A stretch of DNA of 64,000 nt from Chelatococcus caeni (GCF_014196925.1 NZ_JACIEN010000008.1:124001-188000), one strand, 5' to 3'; counted from the first letter of the stretch, positions 26,184 to 36,066 are shown. The notes: generated by a model not told the origin, from the letters alone. A program made the numbers and translations.

Positions 26184-26771
26184 ATGCGCATCCTCCTCGT
26201 CTACTGCCATCCCTGCGCGGAGAGCTTCACCGCGGCGGTGCGCGACACCGCCCTCGCCACCCTGTCGGGCCGGGGCCACGACGTGCGCCTGCTCGACCTC
26301 TACGCCGAAGGCTTCGACCCGGTGATGAGCGCGGACGAGCGCCGCGGCTATCATACGCCCGGCACCAACGAGGAGCCGGTCGCCGGCCATCTCGCCCTGC
26401 TGCGCTGGGCGGAGGGCCTCGTCTTCGTCCACCCCACCTGGTGGTACGGGCCGCCGGCGATGCTGAAGGGCTGGCTCGATCGCGTCTTCGTGCCGCACGC
26501 CACCTTCCGCATGCCTGAGCGCGGCAAGACGACCCTCGGCACCATGGGCCACATCCGCTTTCTCGCCGTCGTCTCCACTCTCGGCAGCCCGCGCTGGTGG
26601 TGGTGGTTCATGGGCATGCCAGGCCGGCGCATGCTGCTGACCGGCATCGGCGCCCTGTGCGGCCTCAGGTGCAAGCGCCTCTGGCTCGGCCTGCACGGCA
26701 TGGACACCGTGACGGCGGACGAGCGCCGGCGCTTTCTCGCCAGGGTTTCGCGCGTCCTCGGCCGTGTCTGA
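26184..26771 (+). CDS. NAD(P)H-dependent flavodoxin-fold oxidoreductase (NQO/KefF type)
   Basis: 195 residues of the flavodoxin_2 fold. ILLVYCHPCAESFTAAV forms the first strand and the FMN/FAD phosphate loop. LVFVHPTWWYGPPAMLKGWLDRVFVP is the typical isoalloxazine-binding stretch, followed by HATF. The WWWWFMGMPG string (about residue 138) is characteristic of the subgroup related to KefF and human NQO2. It reduces quinones or nitro/azo compounds with NAD(P)H. It lies 15 bases after the FAD oxidase gene and may recycle electrons for that pathway. Confidence 0.88.
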   Translation: MRILLVYCHPCAESFTAAVRDTALATLSGRGHDVRLLDLYAEGFDPVMSADERRGYHTPGTNEEPVAGHLALLRWAEGLVFVHPTWWYGPPAMLKGWLDRVFVPHATFRMPERGKTTLGTMGHIRFLAVVSTLGSPRWWWWFMGMPGRRMLLTGIGALCGLRCKRLWLGLHGMDTVTADERRRFLARVSRVLGRV

Positions 26772-26873
26772 CCGACGATAGGCTCAGGCCGTCATTGAAG
26801 TGTCACGGCCTGCCGGTCATTATTTCGACGGCAAGGCAAGCCCTTCGATGAGCGAAACTGTTCGAGGCCCGCA

Positions 26874-27386
26874 ATGAAGCACCCGGTCGCCAAGAGTGTC
26901 GGGTGGGCACTTGTCCACGCGGCCCGCCTCCACCGCACGCGCGTCGGCGAGCGGCTCAACGGCCTCGGCCTGTTCCCGGGCCAGGAGCAGGTGCTCCAGG
27001 CCCTCGTCGGCGGCAAGACGCTGACCATGGGTGAGCTCGCCGGCCTCCTGCGCGTCAAGCCGCCCACCGCCTCCAAGACCATCGCCCGCCTTGCGGCCCA
27101 GGGGCTCGTCCAGCGCGCCACCGAGCCGGGCGACGCCCGCATCGTCGTCGTCAGGCTGACCGAGGAAGGCGCCCGCCGCGCCGCCTCGATCGACAACCTC
27201 TGGAACGAGGTGGAGGACGAACTGCTGCAGGGCTTCGACAACAAGGACCGCAAGCGCCTGCGCAAGCTCCTGCGCAAGGCTGCCAAGAACCTCGCCGGCA
27301 GCACGTCCGACGAGGGCGAGAGCCTCGACGAGGACCCGGACGCCGACGACATCGAGGACGCGCCCGCGATCGCCTCCGTCGGCTGA
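26874..27386 (+). CDS. MarR-family transcriptional regulator
   Basis: 170 residues. The winged-helix core is about 30-110: FPGQEQVLQAL, LTMGELAGLLRVKPPTASKTIARLAAQGLVQR (recognition helix) and DARIVVVRLTEEG (wing). The C-terminal tail from about 140 is strongly acidic (DEGESLDEDPDADDIED), which is unusual for MarR and may be disordered. It lies 102 bases after the oxidoreductase gene on the same strand and may sense the compound handled by that operon. It may equally be independent or control the DMT exporter behind it. Confidence 0.92.
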   Translation: MKHPVAKSVGWALVHAARLHRTRVGERLNGLGLFPGQEQVLQALVGGKTLTMGELAGLLRVKPPTASKTIARLAAQGLVQRATEPGDARIVVVRLTEEGARRAASIDNLWNEVEDELLQGFDNKDRKRLRKLLRKAAKNLAGSTSDEGESLDEDPDADDIEDAPAIASVG

Positions 27387-27509
27387 GTGCCCGCATCATC
27401 ACAGCACCGCACAAGGCGCAGGGGAGCCTTGCGGGGGGACGACTCGCTCTTCGCCCGCACCTCGTCTAGCGTCGGGCATGGCTCGTTCAAAACGGTTGAA
27501 ATCGGCAGG

Positions 27510-28433
27510 ATGACGTCGCAGGCCTCGCTCGAAGCGGCGGATGAGAAGGCGCGCAAGGACCGGCTCGTCGCGATCGCCCTGATGTGCGGGGCCCTCCTGT
27601 GCTTCGCCTGCCTCGACACCAGCGCCAAGTGGCTCAACCGCTACATGGATCCGATCCAGACGGTGTGGGTACGCTATATCGGCAGCATCATCTTCGTCAC
27701 GGCGCTCATCAACCCCGCCACGCATCCCGGCGTTCTCAAGACGAACCGGCTCGCGCTGCAGGTGGCGCGCTCGCTGCTGCTCTTCCTGTCGACGATCCTC
27801 AACTTCTTCGCCCTGCGCTATCTGCAGCTCGTCGAGACGATGTCGATCCTCTTCTCGACACCGCTCATCGTCGCGCTCATTGCCGGCCCGCTCCTCGGCG
27901 AATGGGCGGGGCCGCGACGCCTCGCCGCCATCGGCGTCGGCTTCATCGGCGTCCTCGTCGTCACGCGGCCGGGCATCGGCGGGCTGCATCCGGCCGCGCT
28001 GCTCTCCGTCGCCGGCGCCTTTTGCTATGCCCTCTACAGCATCGCCACGCGCGTCCTCGCCGCCCATGATTCGTCCGAGACGACGATGGTCTATTCCGGC
28101 TTCGCCGGGGTGGCGCTGACGACGCCGATCATTCCCTTCGTCTGGTCGGCGCCCGCCTCGGCGATGGTCTGGCTCATCATGTTCGCCGTCGGCGCCTTCG
28201 GCGCCCTCGGGCACTGGATGCTGATTCTCGCGCACCGGCGCGCCCCGGCCCCGATTCTCGCCCCCTTCATCTATACGCAGATCGTGTGGATGATCGCGCT
28301 CGGCCTCATCGTCTTCGGCGACGTGCCGGATGGATGGACGCTCGCCGGCGCCGGCATCGTCGTCATGTCCGGCCTCTATCTGCTCTACCGCGAGCGCGTG
28401 CGGAAGGCTCCGCCGAGCCAGGCTGCGGGCTGA
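27510..28433 (+). CDS. DMT-family (EamA) transporter
   Basis: 307 residues with ten hydrophobic helices in two EamA repeats (about 22-150 and 165-295). MCGALLCFACLDTSAKWLNRYM and YIGSIIFVTAL start the first repeat, and VAGAFCYALYSIATRVLA starts the second. Rhizobial relatives are putative drug/metabolite exporters; substrate unknown. The ATG at 27510 follows AGGATG-rich sequence and gives a normal N-terminus. An upstream in-frame start would add 41 residues, low in hydrophobicity. It is separated from LacI by 140 bases. Confidence 0.9.
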   Translation: MTSQASLEAADEKARKDRLVAIALMCGALLCFACLDTSAKWLNRYMDPIQTVWVRYIGSIIFVTALINPATHPGVLKTNRLALQVARSLLLFLSTILNFFALRYLQLVETMSILFSTPLIVALIAGPLLGEWAGPRRLAAIGVGFIGVLVVTRPGIGGLHPAALLSVAGAFCYALYSIATRVLAAHDSSETTMVYSGFAGVALTTPIIPFVWSAPASAMVWLIMFAVGAFGALGHWMLILAHRRAPAPILAPFIYTQIVWMIALGLIVFGDVPDGWTLAGAGIVVMSGLYLLYRERVRKAPPSQAAG

Positions 28434-28573
28434 GGCCGGTCTTTGCTCGCGTGCCACGACGCAAAAAGTCGATTCCTCAAATGGCCCCTTGACTTAATTC
28501 GATTGAAAATGCGTCCTTGCGGGACAAGCAAAGGCCCCGCCGAAGCGGGGCGGACGAGGGGGAAGCGCAGACC

Positions 28574-29620
28574 ATGACCGTCGATGGCTTGATGACAGAA
28601 GGCCAGGAACGCGGCCGCGTAACCCTGCAGGTCATCGCCGACAAGCTCTCCCTCTCCACGGCCACCGTCTCGCTCGCCCTGCGCGACAGCGCCGTCGTGG
28701 CCGAGAGCACCAAGCAGCGGGTGCAGGAACTCGCCCGTGAGCTGGGCTACATCTACAACCGCAGCGCCGCCAGCCTGCGCACCGCCCGCACCAACATCAT
28801 CGCGGTCGCCTTCCACGACATCACCAACCCCTATTTCACCGAGCTGCTCAGCACCATCGAGGACACGGCGAGCCGCAACGGCCTCACCATCCTGCTCGGC
28901 ACCTATGCCGAGAGCCTGGAGAAGCAGAACAAGGTCTTCGCGACGCTTCGGGAATACCGGCCGGACGGCATGATCATCTGCCCCGCCGGCGGCACCACGG
29001 TCGCCAACCTGCGCATCCTGACCTCGGCCGGCATTCCCGTCGTGCAGGTGTCGCGCGAGGTGCCGGACGCCCACCTCGACTTCGCCGGCTCCGACGATGC
29101 GCGCGGCATGGAGCTGGCGGTCGAGCACCTGCTCGCCCTCGGCCACCGGCGCATCGCGCTCCTCGGCGGCAACGAGCTGATCTCGACCGGGCACAACCGC
29201 AGGACCGGCTATCGCAACACCCTCGCCCGCCACGGCATCCGCTTCGATCCCGCCCTCGTCGTCGAGGGCTTCGGCACGCGCGAACTCGGCTTCCGCAGCG
29301 TGCAGAGCCTGCTCGAGCTCGACGAGCCGCCCACGGCCGCCGTCTGCTTCAACGACCTCGTCGCCTTCGGCGCGATGCTCGGCCTGCGCCATGCCGGGCG
29401 CGAGGCCGGGGTCGACTTCTCGGTCGTCGGCTGCGACGACGTCGCCGAGGCGGCGCAATGGTATCCGGCCCTGACGACGGTCCACAACCGCCAGCTCGAG
29501 ATGGGCCAGAGCGCCGCCGAGCTGCTCATCCGCCGCATCGCCTCGCCGCAGGCGGAGGTGCGCCGCGTCCTCCTCGAGCCGCGCCTCGTCGTGCGCAACT
29601 CGACCTGCCCGCTGCGGTGA
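28574..29620 (+). CDS. LacI-family transcriptional regulator
   Basis: 348 residues. The HTH domain (about 15-68) reads VTLQVIADKLSLSTATVSLALRDS followed by VQELARELGYIYNRSA; the rest is a periplasmic-binding-protein-like effector domain. It has IIAVAFHDITNPYFTEL, VVQVSREV, AVEHLLALGHRRIALLGG and AVCFNDLVAFGAMLGL. It sits at the end of the sugar ABC operon (convergent, 237 bases apart) and probably controls that operon and the catabolic genes up to 41.4 kb. A candidate operator with the LacI-type pattern lies at 34619-34634. Effector unknown, likely a sugar or sugar acid. Confidence 0.93.
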   Translation: MTVDGLMTEGQERGRVTLQVIADKLSLSTATVSLALRDSAVVAESTKQRVQELARELGYIYNRSAASLRTARTNIIAVAFHDITNPYFTELLSTIEDTASRNGLTILLGTYAESLEKQNKVFATLREYRPDGMIICPAGGTTVANLRILTSAGIPVVQVSREVPDAHLDFAGSDDARGMELAVEHLLALGHRRIALLGGNELISTGHNRRTGYRNTLARHGIRFDPALVVEGFGTRELGFRSVQSLLELDEPPTAAVCFNDLVAFGAMLGLRHAGREAGVDFSVVGCDDVAEAAQWYPALTTVHNRQLEMGQSAAELLIRRIASPQAEVRRVLLEPRLVVRNSTCPLR

Positions 29621-29738
29621 CAAGGGGCGGACGGCGGACCGCAGGCTCAGTCATCCCTTGATCGCTGCGCCCGCACAACGCGCGCCCCGTCCGGGTTGAG
29701 CGACGTGTCGTCTGCAATGGCCTGGCGCACGCCCCCTC

Positions 29739-29828
29739 GTCATGGCCGGGCTCGTCCCGGCCATCCACGCCTTTGACGTCGCTCATGCTTGTGAGGGCGT
29801 GGATGCCCGCGACGAGCGCGGGCATGAC
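29739..29828. repeat. REPIN-like palindromic element, repeat family A (copy 1)
   Basis: Two arms, GTCATGGCCGGGCTCGTC... and ...GACGAGCGCGGGCATGAC, are inverted copies of one another around a variable centre of about 25 bases. Each arm is itself an imperfect palindrome. Four further copies are at 35950, 43096, 43241 and 46091. Lies between the convergent LacI and sugar-permease genes. Confidence 0.85.
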
Positions 29829-29857
29829 GAACAGACCAGCCGGCAGACCAGCGAGCC

Positions 29858-30763
29858 CTATTCCTTCACCGCGCCGGTCATCGACGAGACGTAGTGCTCG
29901 ACGAAGAAGGAATAGAGGATGACCACCGGCAGGGAGCCGATGAGCGCCCCGGCCATCAGCGACCCCCATTCATAGACGTCCGAGCGCACCAGCTCCGTCA
30001 GCACGCCGACCGGCACCGTCTTGTTCTCCGACGAGGCGATGAAGGTGAGCGCATAGATGAACTCGTTCCACGAGAGCGTGAAGGCGAAGATGCCGGCCGA
30101 GATCAGCCCCGGCACCGACAGCGGCAGCAGCACCTTGACGAGGATCTGCCAGCGCGAGGCGCCGTCGATCAGCGCGCATTCCTCGAGCTCGTAGGGGATG
30201 GAGCGGAAATAGCCCATCAGCAGCCACGTGCAGAACGGCACGAGGAAGGTCGGATAGGTGAAGATGAGCGCGAGCTTGCTGTCGTAGATGCCGAAGTTGA
30301 ACACCATCAGCGCCAGCGGGATGAACAGGATCGACGGCGGCACCAGATAGGCGAGGAAGATGGCGAGGCCGACGAAGCGCGAGCCCGTGAAGCGCAGCCG
30401 CTCGATGGCATAGGCCGCGAACACCGAGGTGACGAGCGACACGAAGGTCGCCGCCACCGCAACGACCATCGTGTTCACGAGCCAGCCCGGATAGGAGGTC
30501 TCGAACAAGAGATAGCGGATGTGGTCGAGCGTCGGGTCGACCACCCAGAAGGGGCTGTAGTTGTGATAGTCCGTCAGCTGCGCGTTCGGTTTGATGGAGG
30601 TGATCGCCATCCAGTAGAACGGGAACAGCAGGACGAAGAGAAAGACGAGAAGGGGCAGGTAGACGGTCACGAGCCGCCGCGGCAGGCGCTCGAGATAGCC
30701 CATCCCGCCCTCGTCGCCGACGAGGGGCTCGCGAACGGGCGCCGTTTGGGTGGAAGCGCTCAT
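29858..30763 (-). CDS. carbohydrate ABC transporter permease (MalG type)
   Basis: 301 residues with six membrane helices: one near 35-58, then the BPD core (about 100-290). The EAA loop reads ELEECALIDGASRWQILVKVLLPLSVPGL. FYWMAITSIKPNAQL after the first helix is the usual MalG-type beginning. It forms the pore with the permease at 30774-31721, powered by the ATPase at 33259. It is the last gene of a minus-strand operon. Confidence 0.94.
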   Translation of the reverse strand: MSASTQTAPVREPLVGDEGGMGYLERLPRRLVTVYLPLLVFLFVLLFPFYWMAITSIKPNAQLTDYHNYSPFWVVDPTLDHIRYLLFETSYPGWLVNTMVVAVAATFVSLVTSVFAAYAIERLRFTGSRFVGLAIFLAYLVPPSILFIPLALMVFNFGIYDSKLALIFTYPTFLVPFCTWLLMGYFRSIPYELEECALIDGASRWQILVKVLLPLSVPGLISAGIFAFTLSWNEFIYALTFIASSENKTVPVGVLTELVRSDVYEWGSLMAGALIGSLPVVILYSFFVEHYVSSMTGAVKE

Positions 30764-30773
30764 CGGTGTCTCC

Positions 30774-31721
30774 TCAATCGGCCCCGCCCTGCTGCCAGCG
30801 GCGGCGTTGCAGGCCGAAGTAGCTGAACAGGATGGCGGCGAGCAGGAAGGGGATCATGGCGACCGCGATGGCCGCGCCCTCGCCGAGCTGCCCGCCGGGA
30901 ATGGCGCGCTGGAAGCTGAGCGTCGCCATGAGATGCGTCGCATTGAGCGGTCCGCCACGCGTCAGCACGTAGATGAGCTGGAAGTCGGTGAAGGTGAACA
31001 GCACCGAAAAGGTCATCACGACGGCGATGATCGGCGTCAGCATGGGCAGCGTGATGTGGCGGAAGCGCTGCCACGACGAGGCCCCGTCCAGCGTCGCCGC
31101 CTCGTGCAGCGAGGGCGGGATGGTCTGCAGGCCGGCGAGCAGCGAGATGGCGACGAAGGGGATGCCGCGCCAGACATTGGCCGCGATCACCGAGGCCCGC
31201 GCATTCGTCGCGTCGCCGAGGAAGTTGATGTTGGAATCGATCAGCCCGATTTCGATCAGCGCCCAGGAGATGATCGAGAACTGCGCGTCGTAGATCCACC
31301 AGAAGGCGATCGCCGACAGCACCGTCGGCACGACCCAGGGCAGCAGCACGATGGCGCGGAAGAAGGCCTTGAACGGGAGGCGCTCGTTGAGGAGCAGGGC
31401 GAGCCACAGGCCGAGCCCGAATTTCAGCGCCGAGGCGACGGTGGTGTAGAGGATGGTGTTGAACACCGACAGCCAGAAGATGTGGTCTTCCCACAGGAGC
31501 TGGTAATTCTCGAGCCCGATGAAGACGCCCGAGCGGCCGATGCGCGTGTCGGTGAACCCCAGCCAGACGCCGAGGCCGAGCGGATAGGTGAGGAAGACCA
31601 GCAGGAACGCCGCCGCCGGCAACAGGAACAGGAGGCCGAGAACGTTGTGATCGTGCGCGAGCCGCGACAGGCTCCAGCGCGATGACGGGGCGGCCGGGAT
31701 CGAATCGGCACTGACGGACAT
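30774..31721 (-). CDS. sugar ABC transporter permease (MalF/UgpA type)
   Basis: 315 residues, six membrane helices starting near 25-47. The coupling loop is LHEAATLDGASSWQRFRHITLPMLTPI. The first loop VWLGFTDTRIG and the motif GNVWRGIPF-like NVWRGIPFVAI fit MalF/UgpA-type proteins. It is 10 bases from the partner permease. Substrate is probably a monosaccharide or sugar acid, judging from the neighbouring catabolic genes. Confidence 0.94.
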   Translation of the reverse strand: MSVSADSIPAAPSSRWSLSRLAHDHNVLGLLFLLPAAAFLLVFLTYPLGLGVWLGFTDTRIGRSGVFIGLENYQLLWEDHIFWLSVFNTILYTTVASALKFGLGLWLALLLNERLPFKAFFRAIVLLPWVVPTVLSAIAFWWIYDAQFSIISWALIEIGLIDSNINFLGDATNARASVIAANVWRGIPFVAISLLAGLQTIPPSLHEAATLDGASSWQRFRHITLPMLTPIIAVVMTFSVLFTFTDFQLIYVLTRGGPLNATHLMATLSFQRAIPGGQLGEGAAIAVAMIPFLLAAILFSYFGLQRRRWQQGGAD

Positions 31722-31826
31722 ACGCCGCTCTCCGGTTTCACAGTGAATGAGACCACCCCGCTGCCGGACCTGACGAGCCGCAGTGGCCTTGAAGAGGCGG
31801 CGGCGTCGCCGCCGCCTCCTGGTCGA

Positions 31827-33143
31827 TCAGACGCGGTAGTAGCGGTTGGCGCGCTGCTCGGCGCGCTTGGCCGCATCCTCCGGCGTGCGCTGGCCGGTGG
31901 CGGCTTCGGCGAACATGTCGACGAGCACGTAGTCCGCCATCACCGCCGCCGAAGCGTAGCCGAGCGGGCCGGCATAGCCGTTGGGGCGCAGCGTGTCGGA
32001 GGCCTTGGCATAGGGCGCATGCACCGGATCCGACGTCCAGATGGGGTTGTTCGCGAAGGCCTTCAGCGTCTGGCAGCAGTACGCGCTCGAGCCCTGGATC
32101 CAGTTGTTCATCTGGTCGGCCTCGAACATGAACTGCAGGTAGGCCTGCGCCGCCTGCGGGAACTTCGAATATTTGAAGATCACCGCCGTCGTCGTCTGGT
32201 GCAGCTCGACGGTCTGGCCGACCGGGCCGATGGGCAGGTTGGTCGTCCTGATGTCGGCCGCCATCTCCGCCAGCTTCGGATCGTTCTTGGCCGCATAGTA
32301 GAGCGACACGCCGTTGGCCGTCACCGACACCTCGCCCGCCAGGAAGGCGCGGTTGTTGTTGACGTCGAGCCAGCTTTCCGTGCCCGGGATGAAGGTCTGG
32401 TAGAGCTCGCGTGCATATTTCAGCGCCTCGATCGTCTCCGGGCTGTTGATAACGACCTTGCCGCTCTCGTCGACCATCTTGCCGCCATGGCTCCACAGCA
32501 GCCAGTGGGCGTAGTTATTGCCGTCGCCGACGGCCTTGCCGTGCGGGAAGCCGGCCGGGTGGCCCTTGGCCTTCAGCGCTTTGCAGAGTTCGAGGAAGCC
32601 TGCGGTATCCTTCGGGAATTCGCTGAAGCCGGCCTCCTTCACCCAGCTCTCGCGGTAGCACAGGGCGTTGCCGATGGTCGCGAGCGGCAGGCCGATGAAC
32701 CGCCCTTCGCGTTTGGCATAGCCCTCGGGGCCGGCATACCAGCCGCCGTAGCGCGAGCCGAGGTCGTTGGCGAGGTCGGTCACGTCGAGGAGCTTGTCGG
32801 GATACTGGTGCGCGTCGTCGAACCACACCCACATGACGTCCGGCCCGGAGCCGACATTGGCCGCGACCGCCGCCTTCGGCCGGATGTCTTCCCAGCTCTC
32901 CTTGTCGATGCGCACCTCGACGCCGGTGGCTTCCGTGAACTTCTTGGTATTGGCGAGCCAAGCGTCCTCATCGCCCTTGACGAAGGGCGACCAGCGCAGC
33001 ACGCGCAGCGAGGCGCCCTGCTCGGGCGTGAACTTCATGGCTGACTGGGCACGGGCCGGCACGGAGCCGAGCATGGACATGCCGGCCGCGCCGGCAGCAA
33101 GGCCGGCACTGCCGAGCAGCAGATCGCGTCTCGAAACGGTCAT
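31827..33143 (-). CDS. sugar ABC transporter extracellular binding protein, Tat-exported
   Basis: 438 residues of the SBP_bac_1 family. The N-terminus is a twin-arginine signal (VSRRDLLLGSAGLAAG, cleavage near ARAQS), so the protein is exported folded. The mature part has LRVLRWSPFVKGDEDAW, then NVGSGPDVMWVW and HGGKMVDESGKVVINSPE. Tat export is unusual for most binding proteins but common in alphaproteobacterial sugar transporters. An upstream in-frame ATG adds two residues. The C-terminus (RTPEDAAKRAEQRANRYYRV) is typical of trehalose/maltose- or xylose-type binding proteins. Gap to the ATPase gene is 115 bases. Confidence 0.93.
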   Translation of the reverse strand: MTVSRRDLLLGSAGLAAGAAGMSMLGSVPARAQSAMKFTPEQGASLRVLRWSPFVKGDEDAWLANTKKFTEATGVEVRIDKESWEDIRPKAAVAANVGSGPDVMWVWFDDAHQYPDKLLDVTDLANDLGSRYGGWYAGPEGYAKREGRFIGLPLATIGNALCYRESWVKEAGFSEFPKDTAGFLELCKALKAKGHPAGFPHGKAVGDGNNYAHWLLWSHGGKMVDESGKVVINSPETIEALKYARELYQTFIPGTESWLDVNNNRAFLAGEVSVTANGVSLYYAAKNDPKLAEMAADIRTTNLPIGPVGQTVELHQTTTAVIFKYSKFPQAAQAYLQFMFEADQMNNWIQGSSAYCCQTLKAFANNPIWTSDPVHAPYAKASDTLRPNGYAGPLGYASAAVMADYVLVDMFAEAATGQRTPEDAAKRAEQRANRYYRV

Positions 33144-33258
33144 GGGCAATCCTCCGATATGATGGGACGCAACTCATGGCGCGGTGCGGCCGTCCCTTGG
33201 CCATTCTTTGTGACGACACCGCCATACAGCCGCGGCCGGAAGGGCCGCGGCCGAAGCC

Positions 33259-34323
<1,065 letters not shown>

Positions 34324-34536
34324 TTAAGTCGACCGTCCCTGTTCAAGCGGCGCCGCCGGCCGCATCACCACTCTTCCCGACGCCCTCCCCGGAAGGCAGC
34401 GGGACACGCGAGATCGTTCGTCAAACGCAACCGCTGCGCAAGACGAAAACCAGTCCATCGCGAAAAGCTGAGATGCCGCGCCGCCGGTTGTGCACGCCGT
34501 CCCCTCCCCTGAGCCCGTGAAGGCCGTTTCCCCGTC

Positions 34537-34555
34537 GCCGGTATCCGGCTTTTTT
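34537..34555 (+). terminator. hairpin with T-run in the divergent region
   Basis: GCCGG-TAT-CCGGC followed by six T residues reads as a short intrinsic terminator on the plus strand, between the divergent genes. It lies before, not after, the dehydrogenase gene, so it could stop antisense or leader transcription or act in attenuation. Confidence 0.5.
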
Positions 34556-34618
34556 GGTCTGCCGCGCGAAGGCGACATCCTTGTTGACCTAACGCTAGCT
34601 GCGTCTCAACTTGAATTC

Positions 34619-34634
34619 AATCGTTTAAACGCTT
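34619..34634. promoter_or_regulatory. putative LacI-family operator
   Basis: AATCGTTTAAACGCTT matches the symmetric sequence AATCGTTTAAACGATT at 14 of 16 positions and has a perfect 10-base core. It lies 41 bases upstream of the hydroxyacid dehydrogenase start, in the region shared with the ABC operon. Related CGTTT/AAACG half-sites occur upstream of the dehydratase gene at 41415-41431. The assignment to the LacI protein at 28574 is by proximity only. Confidence 0.45.
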
Positions 34635-34674
34635 AAGCCCGACGAAACCGAACGACAGCCAGGGAAACGCGCTC

Positions 34675-35637
34675 GTGAGCAAGCCCGAGATTCTCCTCGT
34701 CCGCCCCATCATGCCTCTCATCGAGGACGGGCTGACGAAGCATTTCACCCTGCACAAGCTCGCCGAGGTCGCGGACGAGGCGGTCTTCTTCCGCGAGGTG
34801 GGCCCGCGCATCCGCGGCGTCGCGGCCGGCGGCGCCGGCAAGGCCGACCGGGCGCTGATCGAGAAGCTGCCGGCGCTCGAGATCATCGCCAATTTCGGGG
34901 TCGGCTATGACGGCATCGACGTGAAGGCGGCGGCCGAGCGCGGCATCATCGTCACCAACACGCCGGACGTGCTCACGGGCGAGGTGGCGGACCTCGCGCT
35001 CGGCCTGCTGCTCGCCACCGTGCGCCAGATCCCACAGGTGGACCGCTATCTGCGCGCCGGCAAGTGGCTGGAGAAGCCCTACCCGCTCACCGCCACGCTG
35101 CGCGAGCGCAAGGTCGGCATTCTCGGCCTCGGCCGCATCGGCAAGGCCATCGCCGAGCGCTGCGCCGCCTTCGGCCTCGACATCGCCTATCACGGCCGCA
35201 GCCGCCAGGCGGACGTGCCCTACCGCTATTACGACAACCTCGTCGCCATGGCACGCGACGTCGACGTGCTGATGGTGGTCGCGCCGGGCGGGACGGCGAC
35301 GCATCACATCGTCAATGCCGAGGTGCTGGAGGCGCTCGGCCCGGACGGCATCCTCATCAATGTCGGCCGCGGCACCGTCGTCGACGAGAAGGCGCTGGTC
35401 GCCGCCTTGCGCGACCGCAAGATCCTCTCCGCCGGCCTCGACGTCTTCGAGGACGAGCCGCGCGTGCCGGCCGAGCTCATCGCCATGGATCACGTGGTGC
35501 TGCTGCCCCACGTCGGCTCCGCCTCGGTCTACACCCGCAACGCCATGGGCCAGCTCGTCGTCGACAACCTCGTGTCCTGGTTCGAGGGCAAGGGCCCGAA
35601 GACGCCGGTCGCCGAGACGCCCTGGCCGCGGAACTGA
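34675..35637 (+). CDS. D-isomer-specific 2-hydroxyacid dehydrogenase (glyoxylate/hydroxypyruvate reductase-like)
   Basis: 320 residues in two Rossmann-like domains. The NAD(P)-binding domain has VGILGLGRIGKAIAERC and its second part HGRSRQ, where Arg/Ser after the second strand suggests NADPH preference. The catalytic set is in GPDGILINVGRGTVVDE (Arg), LDVFEDEPRVP (Glu) and VVLLPHVGSAS (His). It would reduce glyoxylate or hydroxypyruvate, or work on a longer 2-keto acid. It starts with GTG, though a nearby ribosome site is weak (AGGGAA). It is divergent from the sugar ABC operon and likely shares its regulation. Confidence 0.92.
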   Translation: MSKPEILLVRPIMPLIEDGLTKHFTLHKLAEVADEAVFFREVGPRIRGVAAGGAGKADRALIEKLPALEIIANFGVGYDGIDVKAAAERGIIVTNTPDVLTGEVADLALGLLLATVRQIPQVDRYLRAGKWLEKPYPLTATLRERKVGILGLGRIGKAIAERCAAFGLDIAYHGRSRQADVPYRYYDNLVAMARDVDVLMVVAPGGTATHHIVNAEVLEALGPDGILINVGRGTVVDEKALVAALRDRKILSAGLDVFEDEPRVPAELIAMDHVVLLPHVGSASVYTRNAMGQLVVDNLVSWFEGKGPKTPVAETPWPRN

Positions 35638-35682
35638 CGCGCAGCTGAACTCATCAAGCAGCGCAGCCGCCAGAGGGCCCTG

Positions 35683-35855
35683 TCCCCCTCCCCCCGCTTG
35701 CGGCGGGGAGGGGCTAGGGGTGGGGGGCGCCGACGCTCGTCACGAGCATGCCGGCAATCCCCGACCAGCAACGCTCTCTCCCAACTTTCAATCGGCGACC
35801 GCCTGCCTGCGGCACCGCCCCCGCCCCTCCCCGCCGCTTCGTGGGGGAAGGCGTG
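35683..35855. repeat. paired inverted GC palindromes, repeat family B (composite element 2)
   Basis: The forward unit (35683-35728, CCCCTCCCCCCGC-TTGC-GGCGGGGAGGGG then CTAGGGGTGGGGG) and an inverted unit (about 35816-35855) flank about 87 bases. The spacer ends CGCCTGCCTGCGGCACCGCC, like composite element 1. Fills the left part of the 429-base gap after the dehydrogenase gene. Confidence 0.75.
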
Positions 35856-35949
35856 ACCGGGGGCGTTCGGATCAGACCTTCCTCGCCCGCCACGGGCGCT
35901 TGATGCCCCACGGCTGTTCGGTTCAGATGAAGTGCTACCGCCTCCCCAC

Positions 35950-36029
35950 GTCATGGCCGGGCCTGTCCCGGCCATCCACGCCTTTGCTGTTGCTCAACGG
36001 GGGATGCCCGCGACAAGCGCGGGCATGAC
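35950..36029. repeat. REPIN-like palindromic element, repeat family A (copy 2)
   Basis: GTCATGGCCGGGCCTGTCCC... and ...GACAAGCGCGGGCATGAC form inverted arms with a shortened centre. With composite element B2 it fills the gap 35638-36066, in which no gene is seen. Confidence 0.85.
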
Positions 36030-36066
36030 CGCATCGCAGGAATGCCGGCTTGAGCGCTCCTTCGCG

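Larger units (their letters stand above)
34324..34674. promoter_or_regulatory. divergent control region between the sugar ABC operon and the hydroxyacid dehydrogenase gene
   Basis: 351 bases with no gene. It holds a plus-oriented hairpin with T-run (34537-34555) and two adjacent perfect palindromes, TTGAATTCAA (34611-34620) and CGTTTAAACG (34622-34631), near the plus-strand gene. A GC-rich block and a short A-rich stretch (about 34440-34470) lie nearer the ATPase gene. The promoters themselves are not obvious. Confidence 0.5.
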
